This document shows positions 10,838 to 21,723 of a stretch of DNA of 64,000 nt, piece after piece. The notes beneath the pieces are model-generated. The model had not been told where the DNA came from and ran no database searches. It worked only from the letters and a program-made list of their open reading frames with translations. The stretch covers positions 7,595,764 to 7,659,763 of the forward strand of contig NC_080422.1 in assembly GCF_029873635.1 (NCBI RefSeq). Direction: 5' to 3'. A program made the position numbers and the translations under genes. Every line of letters begins with the position of its first letter. The stretch's first letter is position 1. This DNA is from Malania oleifera (taxonomy: Eukaryota > Streptophyta > Magnoliopsida > Santalales > Ximeniaceae).

Positions 10838-13800
10838 CTAGGCAACCTCTCGACTATGCATCAAGCCTAATTCACACCTAATTTGGATAAACCTATCCTC
10901 CGCAAGTGGTTTCGTGAATATGTCTACCCATTGTTCATCTGTGCATACAAACTCAAATGTCACATCTCTTTTTTGCACATGATCATGAAGAAAATAATGT
11001 CTTATTTCTATATGTTTAGTTTGTGAATGCAATATAGGATTCTTTGAAATATTTATTGCACTCGTATTGTCACATCTTATAGGAATTATGTCATAGATTA
11101 ATCAAAAATCCGTCAGTTGTTGCTTCATGTATAATGTTTGAGCACAACAACTTCCTGTCGCTATGCATTCTGCCTCATCTGTGGAAAGAGCAACTAAATT
11201 TTGCTTCTTGGAAAACCAAGAGACTAACGAATGTCCTAAGAAATGACATGTACCACTCGTGCTCTTCCTATCCACTTTGCTTCCAGCAAAATCAACATCT
11301 GAATAGCTGATAATCTCAAAAAATGCATACTTAGGATACCATAACCCAACTTCTATGGTTTCTATCAGGTATCTAAGTATTCGTTTGACATCTAAATAAT
11401 GTGACTCTTTTGGTGCAGCCTGAAATCTTATGCACAAACATACGCTAAACATTATGTTAGGTCTGCTGGCAGTCAAATATAGTAAGCTATCGATCATTCC
11501 ATGATAGAGCTTGACATCTACTGGTATACCTTGTTCATCTTTGTCTAATTTCAAAGAAGAGCTCATAGATGTTCCTAGTATTTTTCCATCTTCCATATTA
11601 AACTTTTTGAGAAAATCTCTAATGTACTTCAATTGATTTATAAAGATTCCATGTTTCCCTTGTTTGATCTGAAGTCCTAGGAAGAAATTTAGTTCACCCA
11701 TCATGCTCATCTCAAATTCATTTTGCATAGTGCTTGCAAACTCATTACATAAGTCTTTATTTGTAGCTCCAAATATGATATCATCTATGTATACTTGAAA
11801 TAGGAGCAAGTCATCTTTCTTAGACTTTATGAAAAGTGTTGTGTCTATCCTCCCTCTAATAAATCCATTGTCCAGTAGAAAGCCACTTAGTCTCTCATAC
11901 CAAGATCTGGGAGCTTGCTTTAAACCGTACAAGACTTTTGTTAGTCTATAAACGTTATCTGGATTCTTATGGTTTTCAAAACCTGGGGGTTGTTCTACAT
12001 ACACCTCTTCACTTATATAGCCATTTAAAAACGGCTTTTGACATCCATTTGATATAACTTGAAATCCTTAAAAGCAGCATAGGCTAAAAGCATTCGAATG
12101 GCTTCCATTCTAGCTACAGGTGCAAAGGTTTCTTCGAAATCTATTCCTTTTTCCTAGTTATATCCTTGAGCTACTAGTCTTGCCTTATTTCTAACAACTA
12201 TTCCATGTTCATCTTTCTTGTTCTTATATATCCATTTTGTTCCAATAATTGTCTTATCATCAGGTCTCAGAACTAATGTCCATACTTTGTTTCTCTCAAA
12301 CTGGTTTAACTCTTCTTGCATGGACAACACCCACGATTCATCCTTAATTGCTTCACTCACATTCCTAGGTTCTTCTTGAGATAGAAAGGCAAAATGAATA
12401 ACCATATTCCTAAGTGAGGATCGAGTAGCTACTCCACGTAATGGTTCACCTATTATTTGATCAATGGGATGATTCTTTATGTACTTCCATTCTCTAGGTA
12501 GTTCATTACCTTATTTTCAATTTGATTAGTTTCAACGGATGGTTCCTTAATTTCATTTTTCTTTTCTGAATCATCTTTAATGGACAGTTTTTCAAATTCC
12601 TTATTTATCTCAATTTCATCTTCATCAGTCCTTTTAAAGAAGGGATTTGACTCATCGAACACTAAATGAATGAATTCCATAATGGTTAATGTTCATTTGT
12701 TATATACTCTGTATGCTTTACTATCTAAGGCATACCCTAGGAAGATACTTTCATCTGATTTCACATCAAACTTTCCTGAATGTTTATTGTCTCTAAGCAC
12801 AAAACATTTACAGCCAAAGACATGAAAATATGATATGTTTGGTCTATGGCCATTCCATAATTCGTAAAGAGTCTTATTTAGAGATGGTCTAATCAAAACT
12901 CTATTTAAAACATAGCATGCGGTATTTACTGCCTCAACCCAGAAGTACTTAGGTAGTTTATGTTTGTTAAGCATAGTTCTAGCCATTTCTTGTACATACT
13001 TATTCTTCCTTTCAATTACACCATTTTGCTGTGGTGTTCTAGGAGTCGAAAAATTATAAACTATTCCTAATGAATTGCAGTAGTCTTTCATGCTTTGATT
13101 TTTAAATTCTCTACCCCTATCACTTCGGATTTTAGTGACAGTATTAACCCTTTTCATTTTGACTTTTCTTACACAAATTTATGAATTGTTCACACGCTTC
13201 ATCTTTGTGACCTAAAAAGAGTGCCCATGTATATCTTGAATAATCATCAACTATGATGAATGCGCATTATTTTTCTCCTAAACTCTGAGTTGGGTTTGGG
13301 CCAAATAAATCTAAGTGTAGCATTTGAAGTGACCTAGTAGTAGAGATTATTTTCTTCTTCTTAAAGCTCGTTCTTACTTGTTTTCCTAGTTGGCATGCAT
13401 CACAGATTTTATCCTTCACGAATTTAGTCTTAGGAAATCCCTTAACTAATTCTTCCTTAAAAAGTTGAGCTACTAAGTCCATGTTTGCGTGTCCTAGTCT
13501 CCTATGTCAAATCCAACTAATTTCATTTATAGCATAAAAACAAGTAACATGTAGAGAAGCAAGATTATCAAGGCTAGTGGTGTATATATTTTCATGACGA
13601 TCTGCAATAAACAATATTTTGTTTTCAGATTTGTTCTCTACAATGCATTTGTCATGTTCAAATGAGACTTTATAACCTTTATCACATAGTTGACTTATAC
13701 TCAATAAGTTACGTTTCAATCCATCAACTAACAACGTATTATCAATGACAAGTGAAGGTTTCTTACCAACTTTACCAACTCCAAGGATTCTACCTTTAGA

Positions 13801-13935
13801 GTTATCCCCAAATGTAACGAATCTTTCATCTTTGGATATGATAGATGCGAATTTAGCTTTATCTCCTATCATGTGTCGTGAGCATCCGCTATCCATATAC
13901 CACTTGTCCTTCGAGGAGGACAATTTCAAGCACAT
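10838..13935 (-). pseudogene. Copia pol of element A: protease, integrase, RT, RNase H
   Basis: From the 5' end: a protease region with MDSGCSRHM near 13890; a pre-integrase region with CDACQLGKQ (13267-13482); and an integrase core with LDLFGP, SDRGREF and NGVIERKN, which supply the DDE residues (12693-13330). Reverse transcriptase follows, with WIYKNKKDEHG, ARLVAQGYN, YGLKQAPRSWYERL and the catalytic YIDDI near 11800. RNase H follows with KVDRKSTSGTCHFLG and ALSTDEAE, and the frame ends with DIFTKPL and GLMHSREVA at 10838. Frame changes and stops near 12154, 12410-12470, 12690, 13160-13260 and 13490 break the polyprotein into at least seven pieces. The catalytic residues themselves are largely kept. 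Confidence 0.9.
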
Positions 13936-13948
13936 CTGTAGAACATAA

Positions 13949-15626
13949 TCAGATAACTACTTTTGATACCCAAGTTTTCTTGGGTCCGTGGGGGTTAGTA
14001 CTAGATTCTCCTTTGAATTTCCAAACTTTCTTAAGTTTGACATTTTTATTTTTGAAAGGATAGTCAAATTTTATGTGACCCAGCCTTTTACATTTAAAAC
14101 AGGTAGTATTTCTATGATAGTCTTTAGTTGGAACATACGATTTTGACTCTCTTACAAAATATCTCATGTAGAGATGTCTCTATTTTAGATCCTCCTTCCC
14201 ATTAAAACCAAGACCTTCCTTCTCGAGGGAATTTCTTTGAGCTCCCAGGAGTTTTTCAAAATTATTTTGACCTTCTGCAAATTTACAAATAATGTTAGAT
14301 TTATCTTTCAAATTCTTTTCTAACTCCTCAATTTTTAAATCTTTGTCTTTTATGAGAGATGCATGATATTCATTTTGACATTCAACTAACTTTGAAAATT
14401 CTTTCAATTTTAATTTCAAACCATAATTTTTCTTAGTCACTTTTTCAAGCATTTTGAGGGTGTACAAATATTCCTGATGCAATTCATTATACGAAAGCAC
14501 GCTATTTTCATTTTCTTAATCACTTGAATAGTAAGATGAAACAAAACAAAAGGATTGTACCTCGTGGTCATCGTGAGCCATCAGACATAGATTCGCAATC
14601 TCATCATCATTGGATTCAAATTCTGAACTACTGGTATTGTGTGTGTCCCATCCCACTTTTAGAGCTTTCTTCTTCTTCTTCTTAGACCCTTTCTTCAATT
14701 GGGAACAATCCGACTTGATGTGTCCAAATTCTCTATAGTTATAACACATGGGAGGATCATCTTTGTGCTTCCTTCTGCTTGACTCTCCTTTTTCTGCTTT
14801 TGAGCCCTTAAATTTTCTGGTGTATTTCTTGATCTTTCTCATGAACTCTCCAAATCTCTTGGTGATGAGTGTCATGTTATCATCCGATTCTGAATCACTT
14901 CCCTCACTGGAGCAATGAGATAATGCCTTAAGTGTTGTAGCTTTCTTTGCTTTGATTTTCTCATTCTTCCTCTCATTTATTGCAAGCTTATGTGATGAAC
15001 GATCCAATTAGTTCATCAACAGACATCTCCTTGAGATTTTTCCCTTCTGCTATTGCCATAGCTTTCGCTTCCCAAACTGGTGGTAGTCTCCTAAGTATTT
15101 TCGTGATCAACTCATAAGTAGGGTAAGATTTACCAAGAGCATTTAAAGAATTCGTGATGTGTGTGAATCTAGTACACATGGATTGGATAGATTCATCAGC
15201 AGTCATTTTAAATGCTTCATACTCACTAGTGAGCATGTCTATCCTACTATCTTTTACTTCCTTAGTACCTTCGTATGTAACTTCTAATTTTTCCCAAATC
15301 TCTTTAGCAGTGTTACATGTCATTACCCTATAAAACTCATTTACATCTAGTGCACAGAATAACAAATTTATTGCAGTAGCATTTATTTGCACAGATTTCG
15401 AGTTCTCTTCAGTATACTCATCTTCAGTTTTGGGTACATTAACCTTATCAACTACTTTCATAAGGACATGGTTTCCCTTGGAAACAATTTTCCACACTTT
15501 CCAATCCACATTTAAAAGGTATATACTCATCCATCTTTTCCAGTAGGTGTAGTTTACACCGCAGAAAATAGGTGGTCTACTGGACGAATGTCCCTCACCG
15601 AATGGAGTTACACCGATGTGTGCCAT
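13949..15626 (-). pseudogene. Copia gag of element A (UBN2-type), broken
   Basis: It starts with MAHIGVTPFGEG at 15626, about 40 bp after the primer site. The first 212 residues (14988-15626) carry YWKRWMSIYL and the UBN2-type core; then come a Lys/Ser-rich segment, a coiled-coil-like segment (14180-14500) and a second basic segment. Two CCHC knuckles are visible and both are damaged: CYNYREFGHIKSDC has Tyr for the second Cys, and CFKCKRLGHIKFDY has Tyr for the last. Frames break near 15000, 14510 and 14170. Confidence 0.85.
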
Positions 15627-15667
15627 GTGATCTTTTTACAAATGAACAATTAAGTCTAAGTAAACCC

Positions 15668-15679
15668 GCTCTGATACCA
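15668..15679 (-). other. primer binding site (tRNA-iMet) of element A
   Basis: Minus strand TGGTATCAGAGC, two bases downstream of the 5' LTR end at 15682. Confidence 0.85.
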
Positions 15680-15681
15680 AA

Positions 15682-17769
15682 TATTAATTTAGGTGTAATC
15701 CCAAAAGGGGAGGTGAATTGGGTATTTTTAAAAACCTTTAATATTATTTACCACTTAATCCCTATTTCAATATTTAACAAATTACTTGCAGGGGTTTGAG
15801 ACTGATTCAAATTATTATATCAATGAATTCTTTTTACCCAATTAATTATCAAGTGCATGTGGGGTTATTGAACATACACATATGCAAGATAAGTAATGAA
15901 ATGGTTTGCGAAAATTAAAAGGAGTAAAGGGAGAAAGAAGGCAAACACAATTTTTATGAGGTTCAGCTAACCCCACCTGCATCCTCACCTTGAGCAACCC
16001 ACTCAAGGATTCCATTAAATCCCTGCTCCTTTAACCAGGACGAAGCTTCCCTTACATCCACTGCTTACAAGAGGCACAACTTCCTCCTCACCCGATTCAC
16101 AACTCAAATTGTGATTACAATATAGAATATTAAATCTACAAAAGAACTCAATATTGCTTCAAACAAAGCTAGTGAGTATAATTGAAAACCTAACACATAT
16201 TCATATGATGAAACTTGAAGTTCAATATGTATGTAACGATGTAATCGTTATATAAATGATATGCTTCACACAATTTCCCTTTCATCAAATCTCCCAAAAT
16301 AATGATATAAGTAAATGTTTTGGAGAAATTAGGATTCTAGTTCAACTTATTAGATGCACGATTACCAAATGTGATCTTATTAAAAGATTTGTCTTGAATA
16401 TTATAAAGATCAAGATCAATAAGCTTTATTCAAAATATTTAAAGCACAATATGATTTTTGTATATGAATATGTATATATATATATATGATATGTGTTCCA
16501 AAGATCAAAACCCAATATAATATTTTTCAGAAAATATCCCACGATAATATATATAGTTATGAACTCTATGTATAGTTAATCAAGTGGTTTTATACTATCG
16601 AAAATATCGAATCTTTAAATGAATACACACTTGAATCAAAGAATATTGAACCAATGGCAAAACTTTTCTCAAGTAGTGATCTTGTCAAAATAATCTATAT
16701 ATGTATATGAACACTCAAGATCAATCTCTCTAATAATATTCAATAATAGATGTAGAGATGAAAAACTCTTTGAGAATAAATATTAACAAACAAACCAATT
16801 TACCAAACCCTAATACCATGTTGAATGCACAACAATTGCTAGAATGCCTTTTGTAGATGAATGTAGCCTTAGCTCAGATCTGACGTATAATTCTTAACCG
16901 TTGGATCAACTTGATTAAAAAATAACTTGCGTGTTCTCTCATTAAAAATTAAATTTTTTAACTTTCCCGCAGGTTCAAAAGACTGAGGATTAAGGATCAG
17001 ACGACTGAAGTTTCTTAGAGTTTCGAAAAATTAACCTGGACACAGGGTCAGATGTTTGAAGTTGGGGTTCAAACTTCTGAAGTTGCGGGTTCAGACGACT
17101 GAAGTCAGGGTTTAGTCTTCTGGTATGCTTCTGCCTGTTTCTGTGTTTCTCCAATAATTCTTCAGACGACTGAACTTAATCTTTGGTCTTCTGAAGAAAT
17201 TATTCAGATGACTGAACTTAAATTTCGGTCTTCTGAAGTTGAATCTTTAGATGACTGAGCGTACACTTCAGTCTTTTGAAGTTGACACTTAAGCCTTGTG
17301 GTCAGGGAGTTCGGTCTTCTGAACAGACCATATTCTGGATTTTTCTTTTAGTTTCAAAAATCTGCTTTTGCACTCTTTCTTTGCTCTTTTATAAAATATT
17401 TTCATGGGTTTTAAAATATTTCTAAGTCCATAAATATCCCTTAAAGATGTTCATAAGATGCATGACTCCTAAGGTCAGTCTAGGGTATATTTTGAGTTTC
17501 GAATTAAATCATATGAAATATGTAAATACATTCAGTTCTAAATACTCATTACCATGACGATCTTGAACTTGCCACTTGCATCTTCATTCTTTCATTCTTT
17601 TAGTTTCATGGATTGTGCCAAGATGTATATGCTTTAGTCTTCATGGCTTCCATGACTTTCTAGCCTTCTATGCATGCTAAATATTGTTCCTGTTCATAAT
17701 CTCAATGCACAGATCAAATACCAAGTGATTTGTCATTATCAAAACAGGATTGGACTCGTAGAGTCAACA
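15682..17769 (-). repeat. 5' LTR of element A, promoter deleted
   Basis: 2088 bp, aligned end to end with 7937-10165 except for a loss of about 155 bp near 16889. There GACGTATAA joins TTCTTAACCG, and everything equivalent to about 9131-9287 of the other LTR, including the TATA box, is missing. The terminal TG next to the primer site has become TA (15682-15683). The motif array (16970-17310) and MSA-like motif (16895-16905) remain. Confidence 0.92.
16895..16905 (-). promoter_or_regulatory. MSA-like motif, element A 5' LTR
   Basis: Minus strand TCCAACGGTTA, full match to YCYAACGGYYA. It is intact although the adjacent TATA region has been deleted. Confidence 0.45.
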
Positions 17770-17774
17770 CTACT

Positions 17775-18179
17775 ATTTAATGACAATTCAAAACAAACAT
17801 ACAATCAAGCAAAAAATTTTTTTTAAAAAAAAAAAAAGAAGGGAAAAAAGACTTTTTGCTTCTTTTGTTTTTATTTGATATGTTTGGATCTATAAAGTGG
17901 ACTGTTTACATATCCTCTAAAAAGAAAAAAATTATATGTAATTCCTAGTAAATATTCTTAATTTTAATTTTAAAACATTTTTTGGTTATTTCATGAAAAC
18001 TTTTAATTTTAATGATTTTTTGATTTATTTTGGAAGAAAGTCATAAAACTCAATTTAAAAACGCTAATTTTACTTTTTAGAAAAGAAACTTTTTAATCTA
18101 TTCAACAACCACATCATGAATGTTTCATTAAAAAGTTAAACTTTCTAAAAAAAAAAAATGCACTTAATTATTTGGAAGT
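17775..18179. other. AT-rich intergenic stretch
   Basis: About 400 bp between two retroelements, rich in poly-A and poly-T. No gene or boundary recognised. Confidence 0.5.
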
Positions 18180-18779
18180 TGTTACTGCCCAGAATCACAC
18201 TACTTCAATTGCTTCGCCCTTCGACTATGACCACTTTAAAAGAAACAAGTAAGAATGGCTTGGAGGACCCGGAGTGTACTCCGAGGGATCACTTCAATGC
18301 CTAAGTTGGAGAAAGGGAGACTCAGATTGCAACATTAAATATGAATGAGTGAAAATGAGATGCTTACCTCTCCCTAGGATCTCTTTTTTATAGTAACGGG
18401 GGCAAACATTTCCCCAGCTTGGCATTCATGAGGTACCATTTTGTCTAGGACGTTACAAGCAACTTATGGGTTGCAAGTAACTCATGGGTGGTTATCTAGG
18501 CCATCAATTGCAGCCTCCGTAATCGCACTAGGAATTATTGATACTTTAGTGGGAGTTATGTGAGACACCCAAGGTCAGCCTTGCGGCTGCCCGCCTCAGC
18601 AAGCATATTTGTCAAATTTGGGCGTACTAATTTTGGCTATATTAGTTCCCTCCCCTAAATACTCTCGAATATTTGAAACAAGTTTTTCTTATTCGAGAGT
18701 AATAACTCAAACCAGTCCCCTAAATAACCAATAAGAGCCAATTCCTATAAATTCCGACTCAATCATATTTTAGGCTTAT

Positions 18780-19532
18780 ATAATAACTAGCACATGAATT
18801 CCTTGAGTGTTTCCTTTCCCCCCTAGACGAGACTCATCAAATGAGCTGAGTTTTTTGCCATCCTTCTATTACTAACAAAGTGCCTAACAAATTACTCCTC
18901 CATTTGAAGAAAGGAGACGATGGATCTAGGCTTTAGAGTCCAATACGATGCCCTAAAACTTCCTTTCAAAGTGGATGTAAATGCTCGATACATGATTGCA
19001 TTAGGCATGCCTTGCGGCTACATTAACACCCTAAAGGTGTCCAAGTAATCCAAAGGATCAACCAACCCATCATATGCCTACACACTAGGCATTTTGAAAC
19101 TGTTTGGCAAAGGGACCTCCATCACCTCCTTGGTAAAAGGAGGGTCTGAGGATTTAATTGAAGACTCTTATATAGGGGGATGGTTGCGTACCTCCTTTAC
19201 CAGCTTCTCCAGCTGGGTGAGCTTTTTGAACTTTTTCTCCAACTTGCTTGTCACTTCAGCTTTCTTACTGGATCTTTAGCTTTTACAACAATTTCTTGTG
19301 GGATAGTTGTATTTTTGTTAAGCACTGCTTCCTTCCGATCAACCTCCGAGCCATGCTCCTCATGATCCTTCTTCTGCTGCAAGATCATAGCAAATATGTC
19401 TTCTACCCTCCTTTGGAAGGCTAGAAAGTCACTCAGTGACACACTCGGGTTGTCAGTCAGAGTGGAATGAACTAACTAGGGAGATTGGTTTTCCCGAGTA
19501 GGTTCTGATATGAAATTATGTGATGTGGGCAT
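18780..19532 (-). pseudogene. Gypsy retrotransposon gag fragment, broken
   Basis: The frame opens with ATG at 19532 (MPTSHNFISEPT). It then passes through SLSDFLAFQRRVEDIFA and, after a one-base frameshift near 19260, an acidic-basic helix (KLEKKFKKLTQLEKLVKE). The retrotransposon gag core follows: AYDGLVDPLDYLDTFRVLM, AIMYRAFTSTLKGSFRA, FVRHFVSNRR and HLMSLV. The words YDGLxDPLDHLDTF and HFxxxRR are typical of plant Tat/RIRE2-type gag. Several in-frame stops (TAG, TAA) are present, and the frame dissolves near 18780. Confidence 0.8.
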
Positions 19533-19562
19533 GGTCAAGGACGAAAAATATCCCAAGAAGTT

Positions 19563-19580
19563 CCCACAGATGCCGCCAAT
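19563..19580 (-). other. primer binding site of the gag-only Gypsy element
   Basis: Minus strand ATTGGCGGCATCTGTGGG adjoins the LTR end at 19581. It resembles the TGGCGCCGTCTGTGGG primer site used by many plant Gypsy elements, with GCC-to-GGC changes. It is not the tRNA-Met site used elsewhere in the window. Confidence 0.6.
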
Positions 19581-19709
19581 TGTTGCTACCCATAATCACA
19601 CTACTTTAATAGCTTCGCTCTTTGACTATGACCATCTGAGAAGAAACAAGTAAGAATGACTTGGAGGACTCAAGGTGTACTCGGGGGGATCACTTTGATA
19701 TCTAAGTTA

Positions 19710-20101
19710 ACGATTTTCAAAATCGTCACTAATAGTACGCCTTTTAATGACGATTTTCAAAACTGTCACTAATAGTATGCCTTTTAGTGACGGTTTTTAC
19801 AACTGTCACTAATAGTACGCCTTTTAGTGACGGTTTTCACAACTGTCACTAATAGTACGCCTTTTAGTGATGGTCAAAACCTTCACTAATAGTATGTCTT
19901 TAGTGATGATTTTCAAACGAGAAAATATGTCAGTTATAGTGACAGTCTTAGGCCTTTAGCGACGGAATAAGACCGTCACAAATACTCAATTATTAGTGAC
20001 GGTTTCCAAAACTGTCTTTTATAGTTAGTTGAGACCACCGTTTTAGTCAACACTTTGTAACTGTCACTAAGCCGTCACTAAAGGCCTTCTTTTTTGTAGT
20101 G
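19710..20101 (-). mobile_element. CACTA (En/Spm) transposon end with 40-bp subterminal repeats
   Basis: The right edge reads GGCCTTCTTTTTTGTAGTG, i.e. CACTACAAAAAAGAAGGCC on the minus strand, a classic CACTA terminus. The inside is filled with GTCACTA and TAGTGACGGTTTT words on both strands. Four successive 40-bp units start at 19711, 19751, 19791 and 19831 and end at 19870, followed by degenerate ones. The opposite terminus and any transposase are absent, so this is a truncated end or a one-ended remnant joined to the Gypsy LTR. Confidence 0.8.
19711..19870. repeat. four 40-bp tandem repeats in the CACTA subterminal region
   Basis: Each unit contains GTCACTAATAGTACGCCTTTT (at most two changes) plus a CGATTTTCAAAA or CGGTTTTCACAA half. 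Unit length is exactly 40 bp in all four. Confidence 0.9.
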
Positions 20102-20683
20102 GATGATACTTTATTTTCTAGCATCCATTTGAAGAGTATATAATTTGAGTTTATACTCACATATTTGTTGAATCATAATTTGAATTTGTATTTATTTTTT
20201 TTAGTCAATAAAATTTTGAACCTATTTATTCACGTACCTGACTAATTTATATGAACAACAGGGTGTGATGGAAAACTAAAGAAAAAGGTTTAAATTTATT
20301 AGTTTGATGAAGAACTGAAAAGGGGAAACTATGAGTGGAAAAATGCAAGAGGGTGTGAGACTAATATCGGGGAAAAAAACAATTTAAGAGTGAAACAAGA
20401 ATGTAAGTGACATAATTTGAGTGCAAACACGTGAGAGAGTGTTATGAGGTAAGTATTTGTAAAATCAAGTTGAGGTTTGTATCATTCTTGACAAAGTCTT
20501 AACAGTTAAGTAAGGGAATGTTCAGTATCATTTTCAAAAATTAAAAATATAAACATCACAAGTGAAAACTAAAAACTACAAACTAGCTAATAGTTAATAT
20601 TTTTTAAAATTAAAACAAATTCAAAACCTAATTGAGCTCGTGTTCATTTTGTCCTTCATCAGCTTGTTTTCCCATTAATTTCC
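20102..20683. other. intergenic, downstream of DUF1191 gene 1
   Basis: AT-rich, no coding frame. The segment nearest the gene (about 20645-20683) still resembles the tail-coding sequence of the second DUF1191 gene (see findings). Confidence 0.6.
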
Positions 20684-21439
20684 TCAACCCTGTGCCTTAA
20701 CTTGCTTGAGAATCACCATCCCAACAATGCTCACTAATACAAACAGCACTGAAAACCCTATCAAAAACTCTATCTCCCTCAAACTCCTCTCCACCCGCTT
20801 CCTCTCCACTGGAACAACAATGGAGAAATGACCCTGCTCCTCAGTGAAACACACATTGTGCAAGCTCATGTCACTGAGGTGAGTTGTCCCATTGGCATAA
20901 AATGCAGCACATTTCATCCCGGTGCTGTTCAACGTCGAATTGGGAAAATGTACAGAAATGGGTCTTCTCGTCGAGTCGAGATCGAGCTTCGGGAAGCTCG
21001 TGCTGCTCGAATTCGATGCATTATACACCATGAAACCAACCACAGGTGTAGTTAGTCTATAACCACGCACATTGTACTGGTGGGAAGACCAGTTGCCTAG
21101 GTCTACATAGACTATGGCAATTCTCCTAACGTAAGGCACCGGCAAAGTGCTTGGGGGAATCCTAAAGGCACTAAAGTTGGCACCTCTGAGCCAGAAATTC
21201 CTGCTTCTGAGCCTAACAACTGAGACTTGAATGCCAGAGAGATTAGAAGGAAGGTCGGCCTTGTACAAAACACTGGTGTGAGGTCTGTGTTGGACCACTG
21301 CTTCAAAAGCAAAACTTCGAAGAAGAGAATCCAAAGAGTCTGCAGTTTCATTGTCTGAGGTGAGAACAAATGGGCAGAAAAATGTGAGGAACATGGGCAC
21401 TGACCATATGAAAAAACTGATTATGGCTGATCCCATCAA
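20684..21439 (-). CDS. DUF1191 membrane protein, copy 1 (C-terminal tail lost)
   Basis: Intronless, 251 residues. Residues 1-27 form a hydrophobic signal peptide. The lumenal/extracellular part has the DUF1191 pattern: SLDSLLRSFAFEA, RPHTSVLYKADLPSNLSG, VVRLRSRNFWLRGANFSAF, LPVPYVRRIAIVYVDLGNWS, TPVVGFMVYNASN and HFSIVVP. It carries several N-glycosylation sequons. A single membrane segment lies at about 225-244, and only seven residues follow. The sister gene at 24184-25083 has a tail of about 49 residues there. Function of the family is unknown; secretory-pathway or plasma-membrane location is inferred. The start at 21439 (MMGS) matches the sister start. Confidence 0.88.
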   Translation of the reverse strand: MMGSAIISFFIWSVPMFLTFFCPFVLTSDNETADSLDSLLRSFAFEAVVQHRPHTSVLYKADLPSNLSGIQVSVVRLRSRNFWLRGANFSAFRIPPSTLPVPYVRRIAIVYVDLGNWSSHQYNVRGYRLTTPVVGFMVYNASNSSSTSFPKLDLDSTRRPISVHFPNSTLNSTGMKCAAFYANGTTHLSDMSLHNVCFTEEQGHFSIVVPVERKRVERSLREIEFLIGFSVLFVLVSIVGMVILKQVKAQG

Positions 21440-21723
21440 TGAAGAAAATCAGTGATGTTAGAATGCCGCTGATGCTTTTCATGCCTGGCAACAATTCTCT
21501 TGGGATTTGATGGTATGTGCCTTTGGAGTCTAGTTAAATTATATATAGCAAGAGAACTAGAGAAGCTATTTGTGGAGAGGTGGCTTAATTCTTCTTTAAG
21601 TTGGTGATGGAATTGATGTTGATTGGCTTCTACGAAGTATGGAGAGAATCCAAAATTAATCGTGGTTGGTAGGGAAGAAAAGTGGGTAGATGAAGCGGAA
21701 TGGGTGAAAAAGCAAAGGTACAC

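Larger units (their letters stand above)
7932..17774 (-). mobile_element. complete Copia LTR retrotransposon (element A), minus strand
   Basis: The element spans 7937-17769 and is flanked by the perfect 5-bp duplication CTACT (7932-7936 and 17770-17774). It has two LTRs, a tRNA-Met primer site, and gag, protease, integrase, reverse transcriptase and RNase H domains in Copia order. A polypurine tract adjoins the 3' LTR. The LTRs are highly similar, but the coding region is split by stops and frameshifts, so it is structurally complete but not autonomous. The long LTRs and UBN2-type gag suggest a SIRE/Maximus-related lineage; this is an inference. A related solo LTR lies at 53011-55282. Confidence 0.92.
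18180..19709 (-). mobile_element. gag-only Gypsy (Tat-like) element, 5' LTR truncated
   Basis: The LTR start TGTTACTGCCC at 18180 and TGTTGCTACCC at 19581 open direct repeats that match for about 130 bp, both containing AATCACACTACTT and GAAACAAGTAAGAATG. The left copy (3' LTR on the minus strand) runs to about 18645, followed by a pyrimidine run that is the polypurine tract on the minus strand (18646-18656). The right copy stops matching at about 19709, where a CACTA end begins. Between them lies only a gag. Pol is absent, so this is either an internal deletion or a natural gag-only (TR-GAG) element. Confidence 0.75.

Noticed and set aside
21436-21723. Open frame of 95 codons directly upstream of DUF1191 copy 1
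   Set aside because: Overlaps the probable promoter and leader, ends as the real start codon begins, and has no homologue upstream of copy 2. At most an upstream ORF.
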